A DNA stretch of 64,000 nt from Aeromicrobium sp. Root344 (lineage in GTDB: Bacteria; Actinomycetota; Actinomycetes; Propionibacteriales; Nocardioidaceae), in NCBI RefSeq assembly GCF_001425755.1, contig NZ_LMDH01000001.1, positions 189,619-253,618 of the forward strand, written 5' to 3'. The translations under genes and the position numbers were made by a program. Positions within the stretch are counted from its first letter, which is position 1. Each line of letters starts with the position of its first letter. Below the pieces are notes generated by a model. It saw only the letters and a program-made list of their open reading frames with translations, searched no databases and was not told where the DNA came from. Below are positions 54,624 through 62,312 of the stretch, in pieces.

Positions 54624-55971
54624 CCCCCGGGTCCACCACTCGCAGGCTCGCCGCGACACCCAGCGCTCCGGTGGCTCCGGCCAGCGCGAACACCAGCACG
54701 TAGCCGGTCACGTCGTCGACGCCGAGCATGACGGCGAACACGACGCTGCCCACTGCGAGCACGAGCGACTGCACCACGGCGTCGCTGGTCTGCATCGCCG
54801 CACTGTTGGCACCCTGCTCCCCCGCACCCGAGTGATCCAGGAGCAGGACGCCCAGCGTCGAGGCCGCCAGACCCATGCCTAGACCGCCGACGCTCCAGGT
54901 CGCCGCGATCACCAGCACCGGCACGGTGTCGGTGAGGGTCAGGAAGCCCGCGCCCGTGCCGGTCAGCACGCAGACGGCGCCGAGCCGCACGCGCAGGGTC
55001 TTGGACGACAGCGCCGGCACGTTGGCGGCGATCCACGATCCGCTGAACCAGAGGACGGCCGCGCTCGTCAGCAGCAGCCCCGCCTGGGACACCTCGAGGC
55101 CGCGGTGCTCGACGAGAGACAGTGGGACGTACGTCTCCGCCCCGAAGAACGCCGCGCTGAGCAGGCTGCGGGTCACGATGACGCTCGGCAGGCCGCGGCG
55201 GCCGCGCCACGTGCCGGCCGGCAGGAGCCGCGGTGCGTACGCGCCGATGAGGGCCAGCGCGACGGCCAGCAGGACCGGCCACCACGCGACGGCACGCTGC
55301 CCCGCCAGGCTGACCGCAAGGATGCCGCCAGCGGTCCATGCGGCCCACCCGAGGCGGCGGCGGTCGGCCGTGACCTCGGGGTCGCCGTCGAGGCGGCTCA
55401 GCGCCTGCCAGATCAGCAGAAGGGAGCCGACCGCGACCAGAGGCACGCTCAGGAACACCCAACGCCAGCCGACGTGGTCGGCGATGAACCCCGCGATGAC
55501 CGGCCCGACGAGAGCCGGCAGCACCCAGGCGCTGGTCATGACGGTCCACACGCGCGCCCGCATGTGATCCGGGAACACCTTGCCGATGACGACGTAGAGC
55601 CCCACCCCGACGAACCCCATGCCGAGTCCCTGCACCGAACGGCCGACGAGGAAGACCGCCATCGTCGGTGCCAGCCCGGCCAGCAGGAGGCCTGCGGAGA
55701 AGATCCCGACGCCGGCCCGCAGCGCGAGGCCGGGGCCCCGGCGATCCATCAGGGGTCCGGCGATCGTCATCGAGACCACGGCGACGGCCGACGGCGCGGC
55801 GAACGACAGCGCGTACAGGCCGAGGCCGTCGAGCTCGTCCGCGACGACGGGCATGACCGTGGCGACGGCGAGCGACTCGAACGCCACGAGGAAGGCCAAC
55901 GAGAAGATGCCCGCGACGACGCGACCGTACGGTCCGAGCCAGAGCCGGTCGGTGTGCTCGAGTGTCGTCAT
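54604..55971 (-). CDS. MFS transporter, multidrug-efflux type
   Basis: 455 residues, 12-14 helices. MFS motif A-like GPLMDRRGPGLALRAG between helices 2 and 3, and VLPALVGPVIAGFIADHVGWRW (motif C-like, antiporter signature) at about 148-170. ATG 55971 overlaps the stop of a quinone-oxidoreductase remnant (ATGA). A SoxR gene and SoxR box lie upstream, so export of redox-active compounds under SoxR control is likely. Confidence 0.88.
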   Translation of the reverse strand: MTTLEHTDRLWLGPYGRVVAGIFSLAFLVAFESLAVATVMPVVADELDGLGLYALSFAAPSAVAVVSMTIAGPLMDRRGPGLALRAGVGIFSAGLLLAGLAPTMAVFLVGRSVQGLGMGFVGVGLYVVIGKVFPDHMRARVWTVMTSAWVLPALVGPVIAGFIADHVGWRWVFLSVPLVAVGSLLLIWQALSRLDGDPEVTADRRRLGWAAWTAGGILAVSLAGQRAVAWWPVLLAVALALIGAYAPRLLPAGTWRGRRGLPSVIVTRSLLSAAFFGAETYVPLSLVEHRGLEVSQAGLLLTSAAVLWFSGSWIAANVPALSSKTLRVRLGAVCVLTGTGAGFLTLTDTVPVLVIAATWSVGGLGMGLAASTLGVLLLDHSGAGEQGANSAAMQTSDAVVQSLVLAVGSVVFAVMLGVDDVTGYVLVFALAGATGALGVAASLRVVDPGVSRRRP

Positions 55972-56087
55972 CGGAGCGCGTCCGGGACCAGGACGACCGT
56001 GCCGTACGTCTGCCGGCTCTCGAGCGCCCGGTGTGCGCCTGGCTGTCCCTCCGCTGGCTCGAGCTCGACCTGCCTGATCGCGTGCAT
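55968..56087 (-). pseudogene. Internally deleted quinone oxidoreductase remnant (39 codons)
   Basis: An ATG-to-TGA frame of 39 codons. The first ~9 residues (MHAIRQVEL) look like the N-terminus of a zeta-crystallin/quinone oxidoreductase, and the rest (AHRALESRQTYGTVVLVP) like the C-terminus of the same family. The ~280-residue middle is missing and the junction is in frame. The stop overlaps the MFS start, so the remnant still couples translation. It is divergent from soxR across a SoxR box, where such a reductase gene is expected. Confidence 0.65.
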
Positions 56088-56123
56088 GCTGCTCCTTCGT
56101 CGCTGGTGAAGGACAGTCCACAA

Positions 56124-56141
56124 CCTCAACTCGACTTGAGG
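56124..56141. promoter_or_regulatory. SoxR box
   Basis: CCTCAACTCGACTTGAGG closely matches the known SoxR operator CCTCAAGTTAACTTGAGG. On the minus strand TTGACC (56145-56140) and TGGACT are about 19 bases apart, the over-long spacer typical of MerR-family targets, driving the remnant-MFS unit. Confidence 0.78.
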
Positions 56142-56172
56142 TCAACTCGTACGCACGAGGTAAACCCGAAGT

Positions 56173-56634
56173 ATGGTTGAGGTCATGACGATCTCGAAGC
56201 ACCAGCCGCTGAGCCCCGGCGAGGTCGCCGCGCGCGCCGGCGTGGCCGTGTCGGCGCTGCACTTCTACGAGCGCGAGGGGCTCATCGAGAGCGAGCGGAC
56301 CGCTGGCAACCAGCGTCGCTATCACCGCGACGTGCTGCGCAGGATCTCGTTCATCCGCGTCTCGCAAGGGCTGGGTATCAGTCTCGCCCGGATCCGCGAG
56401 GCGCTCGACTCGTTGCCCGACGACAAGGTGCCGACCAAGGCCGACTGGGCCCGGCTGTCGCAGGGCTGGCGGGCCGACCTCGACTCCCGCATCGACCAGC
56501 TGCAACGCCTGCGGGACAACCTCGACGGCTGCATCGGCTGCGGCTGCCTGTCGCTCAAGAGCTGCTCGCTCTACAACCCCGAGGACTGGCTCGCCACGAC
56601 CGGCCCGGGTCCGAGGCGCCTGCTACGGCGCTAG
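56173..56634 (+). CDS. soxR: SoxR, redox-sensing MerR-family regulator
   Basis: 153 residues. MerR HTH (LSPGEVAARAGVAVSALHFYEREGLI), dimer helix and the [2Fe-2S] cluster motif CIGCGCLSLKSC (about 119-130). In actinobacteria SoxR responds to redox-active natural products rather than superoxide. Either ATG (56173 or 56185) could be used; neither has an ideal ribosome site. Its stop overlaps that of the convergent DUF1345 gene (CTAG). Confidence 0.94.
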   Translation: MVEVMTISKHQPLSPGEVAARAGVAVSALHFYEREGLIESERTAGNQRRYHRDVLRRISFIRVSQGLGISLARIREALDSLPDDKVPTKADWARLSQGWRADLDSRIDQLQRLRDNLDGCIGCGCLSLKSCSLYNPEDWLATTGPGPRRLLRR

Positions 56635-57263
56635 CTGGAGAGATTGACGGCGAGGTTGATCGTGGTCGCGACCACGACCGTGCCGAAGACGTACGACAGC
56701 AGGGCGTGCTTGAGCGCCGTGGCGCGGAACGCGCTCGTCAGCAGGTTGGTGTCGGAGATCTGGAACGTCATGCCGAGCGAGAACGCGACATAGGCGAAGT
56801 CGACGTAGCGCGGCGACTCGTCGTCGTTGTTGAAGTCGATGCCGCCGGGCTCGTCGGAGTAGTACTGGTTGGTGTAGCGCAGCGTGAACAGCGTGTGGAT
56901 CAGGAGCCAGGACAGCGCGACGCTGCCGAGCGCCACGGCGGCGAGGACACCGCCGCGGGTCTCGGAGGCCGATCGGGCCTCGACCAGGAGCATCGCGACG
57001 GCGGCCAGACTGGCGAGGCTCGCGACCAGGATCAGGAGCTCGGCGACCCGGCGGACAGGGTCCTCGCGCAGGGCGTGGCTCGCGGTCTCCTCCGGTCCCA
57101 TGCGGGCGATGACGAGCCAGACCCAGCTGACGTAGACCAGCGATGCGGCGGCCCAACCCAGCACGACCGACAGCGTGCCGCCGCCGCTCGCGGCGACGAG
57201 GGCTCCGACCGCGACGCCCGCCACGAGCATCGCGACGAAGCGCGCTGCGTAGCGGTGGGTCAT
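56631..57263 (-). CDS. DUF1345 membrane protein
   Basis: 210 residues, five or six helices. The conserved C-terminal block (DFAYVAFSLGMTFQISDTNL) with preceding LIHTLFTLRYTNQYY is the DUF1345 signature. Begins 5 bases after lysA, so it may be read from the argS-lysA mRNA. Function unknown. Confidence 0.87.
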   Translation of the reverse strand: MTHRYAARFVAMLVAGVAVGALVAASGGGTLSVVLGWAAASLVYVSWVWLVIARMGPEETASHALREDPVRRVAELLILVASLASLAAVAMLLVEARSASETRGGVLAAVALGSVALSWLLIHTLFTLRYTNQYYSDEPGGIDFNNDDESPRYVDFAYVAFSLGMTFQISDTNLLTSAFRATALKHALLSYVFGTVVVATTINLAVNLSS

Positions 57264-57268
57264 GACCG

Positions 57269-58663
57269 TCAGCCGATGTCGAGGGCGAGCAGGTCGTCCT
57301 CGGTCTCGCGGCGCAGGATGACACGCGCCTCACCATCGCGTACGGCGATGACCGCGGCGCGGGGTACGTGGTTGTAGTTGCTGGCCAGCGACCGGCAGTA
57401 GGCGCCCGTGCCCGGCACGGCGAGCAGGTCACCGGCTTCGACGTCGCCGGGCAGGAACTCGTCCTTGACCACGATGTCGCCGGACTCGCAGTGCTTGCCG
57501 ACGACCCGGCTCAACAGCGCCGGCGCGTCCGAGGTGCGCGAGGCCAACGTGCACGAGTAGTCGGCGCCGTAGAGCGCGGGCCGGATGTTGTCGCTCATGC
57601 CGCCGTCGACCGAGATGTAGCGCCGGGACGTCCCACCGTCGAGTGCCACCGACTTGGTCGTGCCGACCTCGTAGAGCGTGAACGTCGAGGGGCCGGCGAT
57701 CGCTCGTCCGGGCTCTATCGACAAGTGGGGGACGTCGATGCCCATCGCGGCGCACTCGTCGTCGACGATCTTGAGCATCCCGCGGGCCAGGTCGTCGGGC
57801 GTCGACGGGTCGTCCTGGGTCGTGTAGGCGATGCCGAAGCCGCCACCGAGGTCGAACTCCGGCAGCGCGACACCGAGCTCCTTCTCGATGTCGGCGTGCA
57901 GGCGCAGGACCCGGCGAGCCGCGACCTCGAACCCGTCGGTGACGAAGATCTGCGAGCCGATGTGGGAGTGCAGACCCCGCAGCTCGAGTCCCGGCTCGGC
58001 GAGCACCCGGCGCACGGCGTCGAGCGCATCGCCGCCGGTGATCGAGAAGCCGAACTTCTGGTCCTCGTGCGACGTCGAGATGTACTCGTGGGTGTGCGCC
58101 TCGACGCCTGCGGTCACCCGGATCATGACGGGAGCGGTGACGCCGAGCTCGGCCGTGAGGTCGCGCAGCCGCGCGATCTCCTCGATCGAGTCGATGATGA
58201 TGCGGCCGACGCCGACCTCGAGCGCACGACGCAGCTCCGCGACGGACTTGTTGTTGCCGTGCAGGCCGATGCGCTCGGGCGGGAACTCCGCCTTGAGGGC
58301 CACGGCCAGCTCACCGCCGGTGCACACGTCGAGGTTGAGCCCCTCCTCGGCGATCCAGCGGGCGGTGGCGACGCACAGGAACGCCTTGCCGGCGTAGTAG
58401 ACGTCGGCGCTAGGGAACGCCTCCCTGAACGCGCGGGCCCGGCGGCGGAAGTCGTCCTCGTCGACGACGTACGTCGGCGTGCCGAACTCGGCCGCCAGGT
58501 CGGTGACCGACTCCCCCGCGACGGTCAGCACACCGTCGACCTTGGAGACCGAGGACGCCCACAGGTGCGGGACGAGCTCGTTGGGGTCCTCGGGCGTACG
58601 CAGCCATGCCGGTCCGCGATCGCCGGACTGGCCGTGGAGGGCACCGGCCTCGTGGCTCCTCAT
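57269..58663 (-). CDS. lysA: Diaminopimelate decarboxylase
   Basis: 464 residues, alanine-racemase-fold PLP enzyme. PLP lysine in YYAGKAFL (about 91), HIGSQI, the Gly-rich phosphate site GGGFGIAY, EPGRAIAG and the second-subunit Cys in GKHCESGD. Decarboxylates meso-DAP to lysine. The ATG shares one base with the argS stop (TGATG). Order argS-lysA is conserved in actinobacteria. Confidence 0.96.
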   Translation of the reverse strand: MRSHEAGALHGQSGDRGPAWLRTPEDPNELVPHLWASSVSKVDGVLTVAGESVTDLAAEFGTPTYVVDEDDFRRRARAFREAFPSADVYYAGKAFLCVATARWIAEEGLNLDVCTGGELAVALKAEFPPERIGLHGNNKSVAELRRALEVGVGRIIIDSIEEIARLRDLTAELGVTAPVMIRVTAGVEAHTHEYISTSHEDQKFGFSITGGDALDAVRRVLAEPGLELRGLHSHIGSQIFVTDGFEVAARRVLRLHADIEKELGVALPEFDLGGGFGIAYTTQDDPSTPDDLARGMLKIVDDECAAMGIDVPHLSIEPGRAIAGPSTFTLYEVGTTKSVALDGGTSRRYISVDGGMSDNIRPALYGADYSCTLASRTSDAPALLSRVVGKHCESGDIVVKDEFLPGDVEAGDLLAVPGTGAYCRSLASNYNHVPRAAVIAVRDGEARVILRRETEDDLLALDIG

Positions 58664-60327
58664 CACATACGCTCCGGGGCGCTGACGCCGAGCAGGCCGA
58701 GGCCGTTGGCGATGACCTGCCGCGTCGCCGCGACGAGCATGAGGCGCGCCCGGTGCAGGTCGCTCGGCTCCTCGTCGCCCTTGGGCAGCACGTGCGCGAC
58801 GTCGTAGAACTTGTGGAACGCCGCAGCGGTGTCCTCGAGATAGCGCGCGACCCGGTGCGGCTCGCGCAGCTCGGCGGCGCGGGCGACGATGCGCGGGTAG
58901 TCGGCGAGTGCCCGAAGCAGGGCACCCTCCTGCTCGACCGCGAGCAGCGACGGGTCGAACGTGGACTCGTCGATCACGACGCCGAGGTCGACGGCGTTGC
59001 GAATGATCGACGACAAGCGCGCGTGGGCGTACTGGACGTAGTAGACCGGGTTGTCGCTGTCCTGCTTGGCCCACAGGTCCAGATCGAGGTCGATCGTGGA
59101 GTCGGTCGAGTAGCGCGCCAGGGCGTAGCGGGCCGCATCGATGCCGATCGACTCGACGAGGTCCTCCAGGCTGATGACGGTGCCGGCCCGCTTGCTCATG
59201 CGGAGCGGCTCACCGTCGCGCACGAGGTTGACCAGCTGGCCGATCAGCAGCTCGAGGTTGACGCCCGGGGTGTCGCCGAACGCCGCACACATCGCGAGCA
59301 TCCGTGAGACGTAGCCGTGGTGGTCCGCGCCGAGCATGATGAGGCAGCGGTCGAAGCCGCGCTCGCGCTTGTTGAGGTAGTAGGCGAGGTCGCCGGAGAT
59401 GTAGGCCGGCTGGCCGTCCGACTTGATGACGACGCGGTCCTTGTCGTCGCCGAAGTCGGACGTACGGAGCCAGGTCGCGTCGTCCTGCTCGTACATCATG
59501 CCGAGCTCGCGGAGCCGCGCGATGGCCCGCTCGACGGCACCCGACTCGTGCAGGTCGTTCTCGTGGAAGTAGACGTCGAAGTCGACGCCGAACTCGTGCA
59601 GGCTCTTCTTGATCTCGGCGAACATCAGGTCGACGCCCTCGGCGCGGAACGTCTCGAGCGCCTCGGCGTCGGGCAGCGTCAGCGCGTCGGGGTGCCTGGC
59701 GAGCACGTCGGCCGCGATGTCGGCGATGTACTGGCCGCCGTAGCCGTCCTCGGGCGCCTCCTCGCCGCGGGCGCTGGCCAGCAACGAGCGGGAGTAGCGG
59801 TCGATCTGCATCCCGTGGTCGTTGAAGTAGTACTCGCGGGTGACGTCGGCGCCGATCGCCGTCAGGATGCGGCCCAGCGAGTCGCCGACCGCGGCCCACC
59901 GCACACCGCCGATGTGGATCGGTCCGGTCGGGTTGGCGCTGACGAACTCGAGGTTGACCTTCTGTCCGGCGTAGAGGTCGCTCGTACCGTACGCCGTGCC
60001 GGCCGCGACGATCTGCGGCGCCAGGGCACCCTGGGCGCCGGCCTCGACGCGGATGTTGAGGAAGCCGGGACCGGCGATCTCGGCGCTCGCGATGCCGTCA
60101 GTCGCGCCGAGCTGGTCCGCGAGAAGCTGGGCGAACTCGCGCGGGTTCATGCCGGCCTTCTTGCCGAGCTGGAGCGCGATGTTGGTGGCGTAGTCTCCGT
60201 GCTCCTTGACCTTGGGCCGCTCGACGAGCACGTGCGCCGGCACCCCGTCGGGCAGCGTGATCGTGCCCGCCTCGCTGAGGGAGGTGAGGGCATCGACGAT
60301 GGCCGCAGAAAGCTGCTCGGGAGTCAC
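58663..60327 (-). CDS. argS: Arginyl-tRNA synthetase
   Basis: 554 residues, class I. HIGH-type motif HIGG in [14 protein letters not shown] (about 133-136), DALR-type anticodon domain ([12 protein letters not shown] and onward), and MSKRAG in place of KMSKS. GTG start; TAGTCT six bases upstream indicates a leaderless mRNA. A strongly structured 130-base segment lies further upstream. tRNA-Arg(CCG) is encoded 700 bases away. Confidence 0.96.
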   Translation of the reverse strand: MTPEQLSAAIVDALTSLSEAGTITLPDGVPAHVLVERPKVKEHGDYATNIALQLGKKAGMNPREFAQLLADQLGATDGIASAEIAGPGFLNIRVEAGAQGALAPQIVAAGTAYGTSDLYAGQKVNLEFVSANPTGPIHIGGVRWAAVGDSLGRILTAIGADVTREYYFNDHGMQIDRYSRSLLASARGEEAPEDGYGGQYIADIAADVLARHPDALTLPDAEALETFRAEGVDLMFAEIKKSLHEFGVDFDVYFHENDLHESGAVERAIARLRELGMMYEQDDATWLRTSDFGDDKDRVVIKSDGQPAYISGDLAYYLNKRERGFDRCLIMLGADHHGYVSRMLAMCAAFGDTPGVNLELLIGQLVNLVRDGEPLRMSKRAGTVISLEDLVESIGIDAARYALARYSTDSTIDLDLDLWAKQDSDNPVYYVQYAHARLSSIIRNAVDLGVVIDESTFDPSLLAVEQEGALLRALADYPRIVARAAELREPHRVARYLEDTAAAFHKFYDVAHVLPKGDEEPSDLHRARLMLVAATRQVIANGLGLLGVSAPERM

Positions 60328-60333
60328 CCGCCA

Positions 60334-60339
60334 AGACTA
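60334..60339 (-). promoter_or_regulatory. Leaderless -10 element of argS
   Basis: TAGTCT on the minus strand, 6 bases before the GTG start. Confidence 0.5.
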
Positions 60340-60370
60340 TCGGCCGGGGGCAGAGGGCCATAAACGTGGA

Positions 60371-60501
60371 CGACCCGCAGGGCTGCGCTCGCCTCCGGAG
60401 AGTAGGAGCACGGTCGAGTGGACAACTCGACGCCCTGCGGGTCGGGTGGCTGCGGGAATTCGCTGCCACTAGCTGAGCCTTGCGGCTAGCGGACAGCCAC
60501 C
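60371..60501. other. Highly structured intergenic segment upstream of argS
   Basis: CGACCCGCAGGGC (60371-60383) pairs perfectly with GCCCTGCGGGTCG (60432-60444). Inside it, GTCGAGT/ACTCGAC (60413-60431) stacks directly on it. Immediately next, GGTGGCTG (60445-60452) pairs with CAGCCACC (60494-60501), enclosing CTAGC/GCTAG and other stems. Such dense nesting suggests a small RNA or an attenuator. It lacks a T-loop, so it is not a tRNA, and I recognise no known RNA class. Strand undecided. Confidence 0.4.
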
Positions 60502-60595
60502 TCACAAGTCCAAGAGCTATTCATATCCTCGAACCACCTCCAATCCGTGTACGACAACCGTACGTCTCGGGATGGCACCACTCAAGGACCGTGGC

Positions 60596-60988
60596 TCAGT
60601 CGTTGCCACGATTCTTCGCACGCTCGATGGCGTCCTGCACGGTTGCGATGAGCGAGTCGGGATCGAACGGCTTGGTGACGTAGGCGTCGACGCCCGCCTG
60701 TGTGGCCCGCTGGATGTCGGCGGGATGGCCCTGGGTCGTGACCATGACGATGGCGATGTGCCGCGTCCTGGGGTCGGCCCGGATCGCCGACACCGTCGCG
60801 ATGCCGTCGAGCCGGGGCATCATGACGTCCACGGTGATGCCGTCGGGGAGCACCTCGGCCGTACGCAGGAACTCGAGGCAATCCGCGCCGTCGACCGCCT
60901 CATCGACCTCGAATCCGGCGAGCTCCATGTTGGTCCGGATGAGGAATCTGATCGAGGCGGTGTCGTCCACGACAAGCACTCTGGGCAC
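60596..60988 (-). CDS. Stand-alone CheY-like response regulator
   Basis: 130 residues, one receiver domain only. D8-D9, phospho-acceptor Asp54 (ITVDVMMPRLDG), Thr in MVTTQG and Lys in YVTKPF. No output domain and no kinase nearby, so it must act through protein contacts. The GTG at 60988 is chosen because TACCGT lies 7 bases upstream (leaderless); a GTG three codons earlier is possible. Confidence 0.92.
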   Translation of the reverse strand: MPRVLVVDDTASIRFLIRTNMELAGFEVDEAVDGADCLEFLRTAEVLPDGITVDVMMPRLDGIATVSAIRADPRTRHIAIVMVTTQGHPADIQRATQAGVDAYVTKPFDPDSLIATVQDAIERAKNRGND

Positions 60989-60995
60989 CGTCAAC

Positions 60996-61001
60996 ACGGT
61001 A
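60996..61001 (-). promoter_or_regulatory. Leaderless -10 element of the CheY-like gene
   Basis: TACCGT on the minus strand, 7 bases before the GTG at 60988. Confidence 0.5.
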
Positions 61002-61013
61002 CTGCCTGTGGGG

Positions 61014-61019
61014 TAGGCT
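61014..61019 (+). promoter_or_regulatory. -10 element of tRNA-Arg
   Basis: TAGGCT, about 22 bases before the mature 5' end of the tRNA, divergent from the CheY-like promoter. Confidence 0.4.
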
Positions 61020-61041
61020 CACACCGCAGTTGGCCGTATTG

Positions 61042-61116
61042 GCCCCCGTAGCTCAGGGGATAGAGCGCCGCCCTCCGGAGGCGGAAGCGGAGGTTCGAAT
61101 CCTCCCGGGGGCGCCA
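61042..61116 (+). tRNA. tRNA-Arg (anticodon CCG)
   Basis: 75 bases including the encoded CCA. Acceptor GCCCCCG/CGGGGGC, D-arm GCTC-AGGGGATA-GAGC, anticodon arm CCGCC-CTCCGGA-GGCGG with anticodon CCG, variable AAGC and T-arm GGAGG-TTCGAAT-CCTCC all pair. Reads CGG codons. Confidence 0.97.
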
Positions 61117-61119
61117 GGC

Positions 61120-61253
61120 AAAACAGAGCGCCGCACTCAGCCGCACGGCGGAAGCGGAGGTTCGAATCCTCCCGGGGGCGCAGAGCAAAACAGAGCGCCG
61201 CACTCAGCCGAACGGCGGAAGCGGAGGTTCGAATCCTCCCGGGGGCGCAGAGC
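61120..61253 (+). repeat. Two tandem 67-bp copies of the tRNA-Arg 3' half
   Basis: Units 61120-61186 and 61187-61253 differ at one base. Each contains AGAGCGCCGC, a changed anticodon-loop segment, then 35 bases identical to tRNA positions 61080-61114 (anticodon-stem 3' strand through T-arm and acceptor). A third partial start, ACAGAGCGCCGC, lies at about 61268. These cannot form the D-arm or 5' acceptor, so they are not functional tRNAs. Repeated tRNA 3' ends are typical of integration (att) scars, or arise by slippage. Confidence 0.85.
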
Positions 61254-61293
61254 ATTCCGGCAGTAGAACAGAGCGCCGCGCCTGGCATAGCCA

Positions 61294-62250
61294 TCAGCCC
61301 ACCGCATCGCCGTAGCGGCGGCTGAGCACGCGCAGACGCTCGACCAGCTCCGCCGGGCCGTCGACGCGGATGTCCATGTCGAGCAGGCCGACGTACACCG
61401 CCATGGTCCCGAAGCTGTCAGCCCCGGTGATCAGGATGCACGTCTCGTCGTCGAGCGGCTCGACGATGCCGACCGCAGGGTTGATCTTCGCCGTGACCTC
61501 GGAGGCCGGAGCCAGCACCGTGATGCGCGCGTGCACGGCCCAGCCCTCGTAGGCCACGGCCCGCATGACGTACGCGCTGACGTCGTCGTCGGGCAGGGGC
61601 TGCGGAGGGAACCGCCGGCCGGTCCGCATGCGCAGCACCATGCGGTCGAGGCGGAACACACCCCACGAGTCGGCGTCCGGGTCGCGGCCGAGGAGGTACC
61701 ACCGCCGCTCCCAGCTGACGAGCTGATAGGGCTCGACGAGCCGGGGCTCACCGTCGTAGTCGAACCGCAGCCACTCGGTGTCGCGGATCGCCGCCGCCAC
61801 CGCCGTCAGCACCTCGGGGTCGAACCGCGGGTCAGCGTCCGGGATGCCCGCGTCGTCGGCGACCTGGGTCGTGACCTGCGACAGCGTCGCGACCTGTCGC
61901 CGCAGGCGCGAAGGGAGGACCTGCTCGAGCTTGGCAAGTGCGATCGCGCTGCTCTCGGCCACCCGCTCGACCGCGCTCGTCGACGCGGCGCGCAGGCCGA
62001 GCACGACCGCGATGGCCTCGTCGTCCTCGAGCAGCAGCGGCGGCAACGCGGCACCGGCGCCCAGCCGGTAGCTGCCGTGCACACCCCGCTCGGCGTTGAC
62101 GGGATAGCCGAGGTTGCGCAGCCGGTCGATGTCGTTGCGGATCGTGCGGGTCGTGACCTCGAGCCGTTCGGCCAGCTCGGTGCCGGACCACTGGGGCCTG
62201 GACTGCAGGAGGGACAGGAGCGCGAGGAGCCTCGCTGACGTGTCGATCAT
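61294..62250 (-). CDS. WYL-domain transcriptional regulator (YafY family)
   Basis: 318 residues. N-terminal DeoR-like winged HTH (RPQWSGTELAERLEVTTRTIRNDIDRLRNLGYPV), WYL domain (about 140-215, LVSWERRWYLLGRDPDADSWGVFRLDRM) and the WCX C-terminal domain. WYL proteins sense nucleic acids or small ligands. Divergent from the epoxide hydrolase gene with an inverted repeat TAGGAA-N7-TTCCTA between, so it probably controls it. TAAGTT 7 bases before the ATG suggests a leaderless mRNA. Confidence 0.93.
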   Translation of the reverse strand: MIDTSARLLALLSLLQSRPQWSGTELAERLEVTTRTIRNDIDRLRNLGYPVNAERGVHGSYRLGAGAALPPLLLEDDEAIAVVLGLRAASTSAVERVAESSAIALAKLEQVLPSRLRRQVATLSQVTTQVADDAGIPDADPRFDPEVLTAVAAAIRDTEWLRFDYDGEPRLVEPYQLVSWERRWYLLGRDPDADSWGVFRLDRMVLRMRTGRRFPPQPLPDDDVSAYVMRAVAYEGWAVHARITVLAPASEVTAKINPAVGIVEPLDDETCILITGADSFGTMAVYVGLLDMDIRVDGPAELVERLRVLSRRYGDAVG

Positions 62251-62257
62251 GGCTGAA

Positions 62258-62263
62258 AACTTA
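62258..62263 (-). promoter_or_regulatory. Leaderless -10 element of the WYL regulator
   Basis: TAAGTT on the minus strand, 7 bases before the ATG. Confidence 0.5.
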
Positions 62264-62272
62264 TCCCAGAAC

Positions 62273-62291
62273 TAGGAATAAAACGTTCCTA
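62273..62291. promoter_or_regulatory. Inverted repeat between WYL regulator and epoxide hydrolase
   Basis: TAGGAA and TTCCTA arms, 7-base AT-rich centre, located between the two divergent -10 elements. Candidate operator of the WYL regulator. Confidence 0.5.
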
Positions 62292-62300
62292 TATCGATTC

Positions 62301-62306
62301 TACGGT
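62301..62306 (+). promoter_or_regulatory. Leaderless -10 element of the epoxide hydrolase gene
   Basis: TACGGT, 6 bases before the ATG at 62313. Confidence 0.55.
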
Positions 62307-62312
62307 GGATTC

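Noticed and set aside
60371..60501. tRNA, SRP RNA or 6C RNA for the structured segment upstream of argS
   Set aside because: No T-loop, no SRP core sequence, and no C-rich hairpin loops; kept only as an unclassified structured segment.
61019..61294. Minus-strand ORFs over the tRNA-Arg region with repeated peptides such as APGRIRTSA and GGFEPP
   Set aside because: They are translations of the tRNA and its tandem 3' copies, a well-known class of spurious protein.
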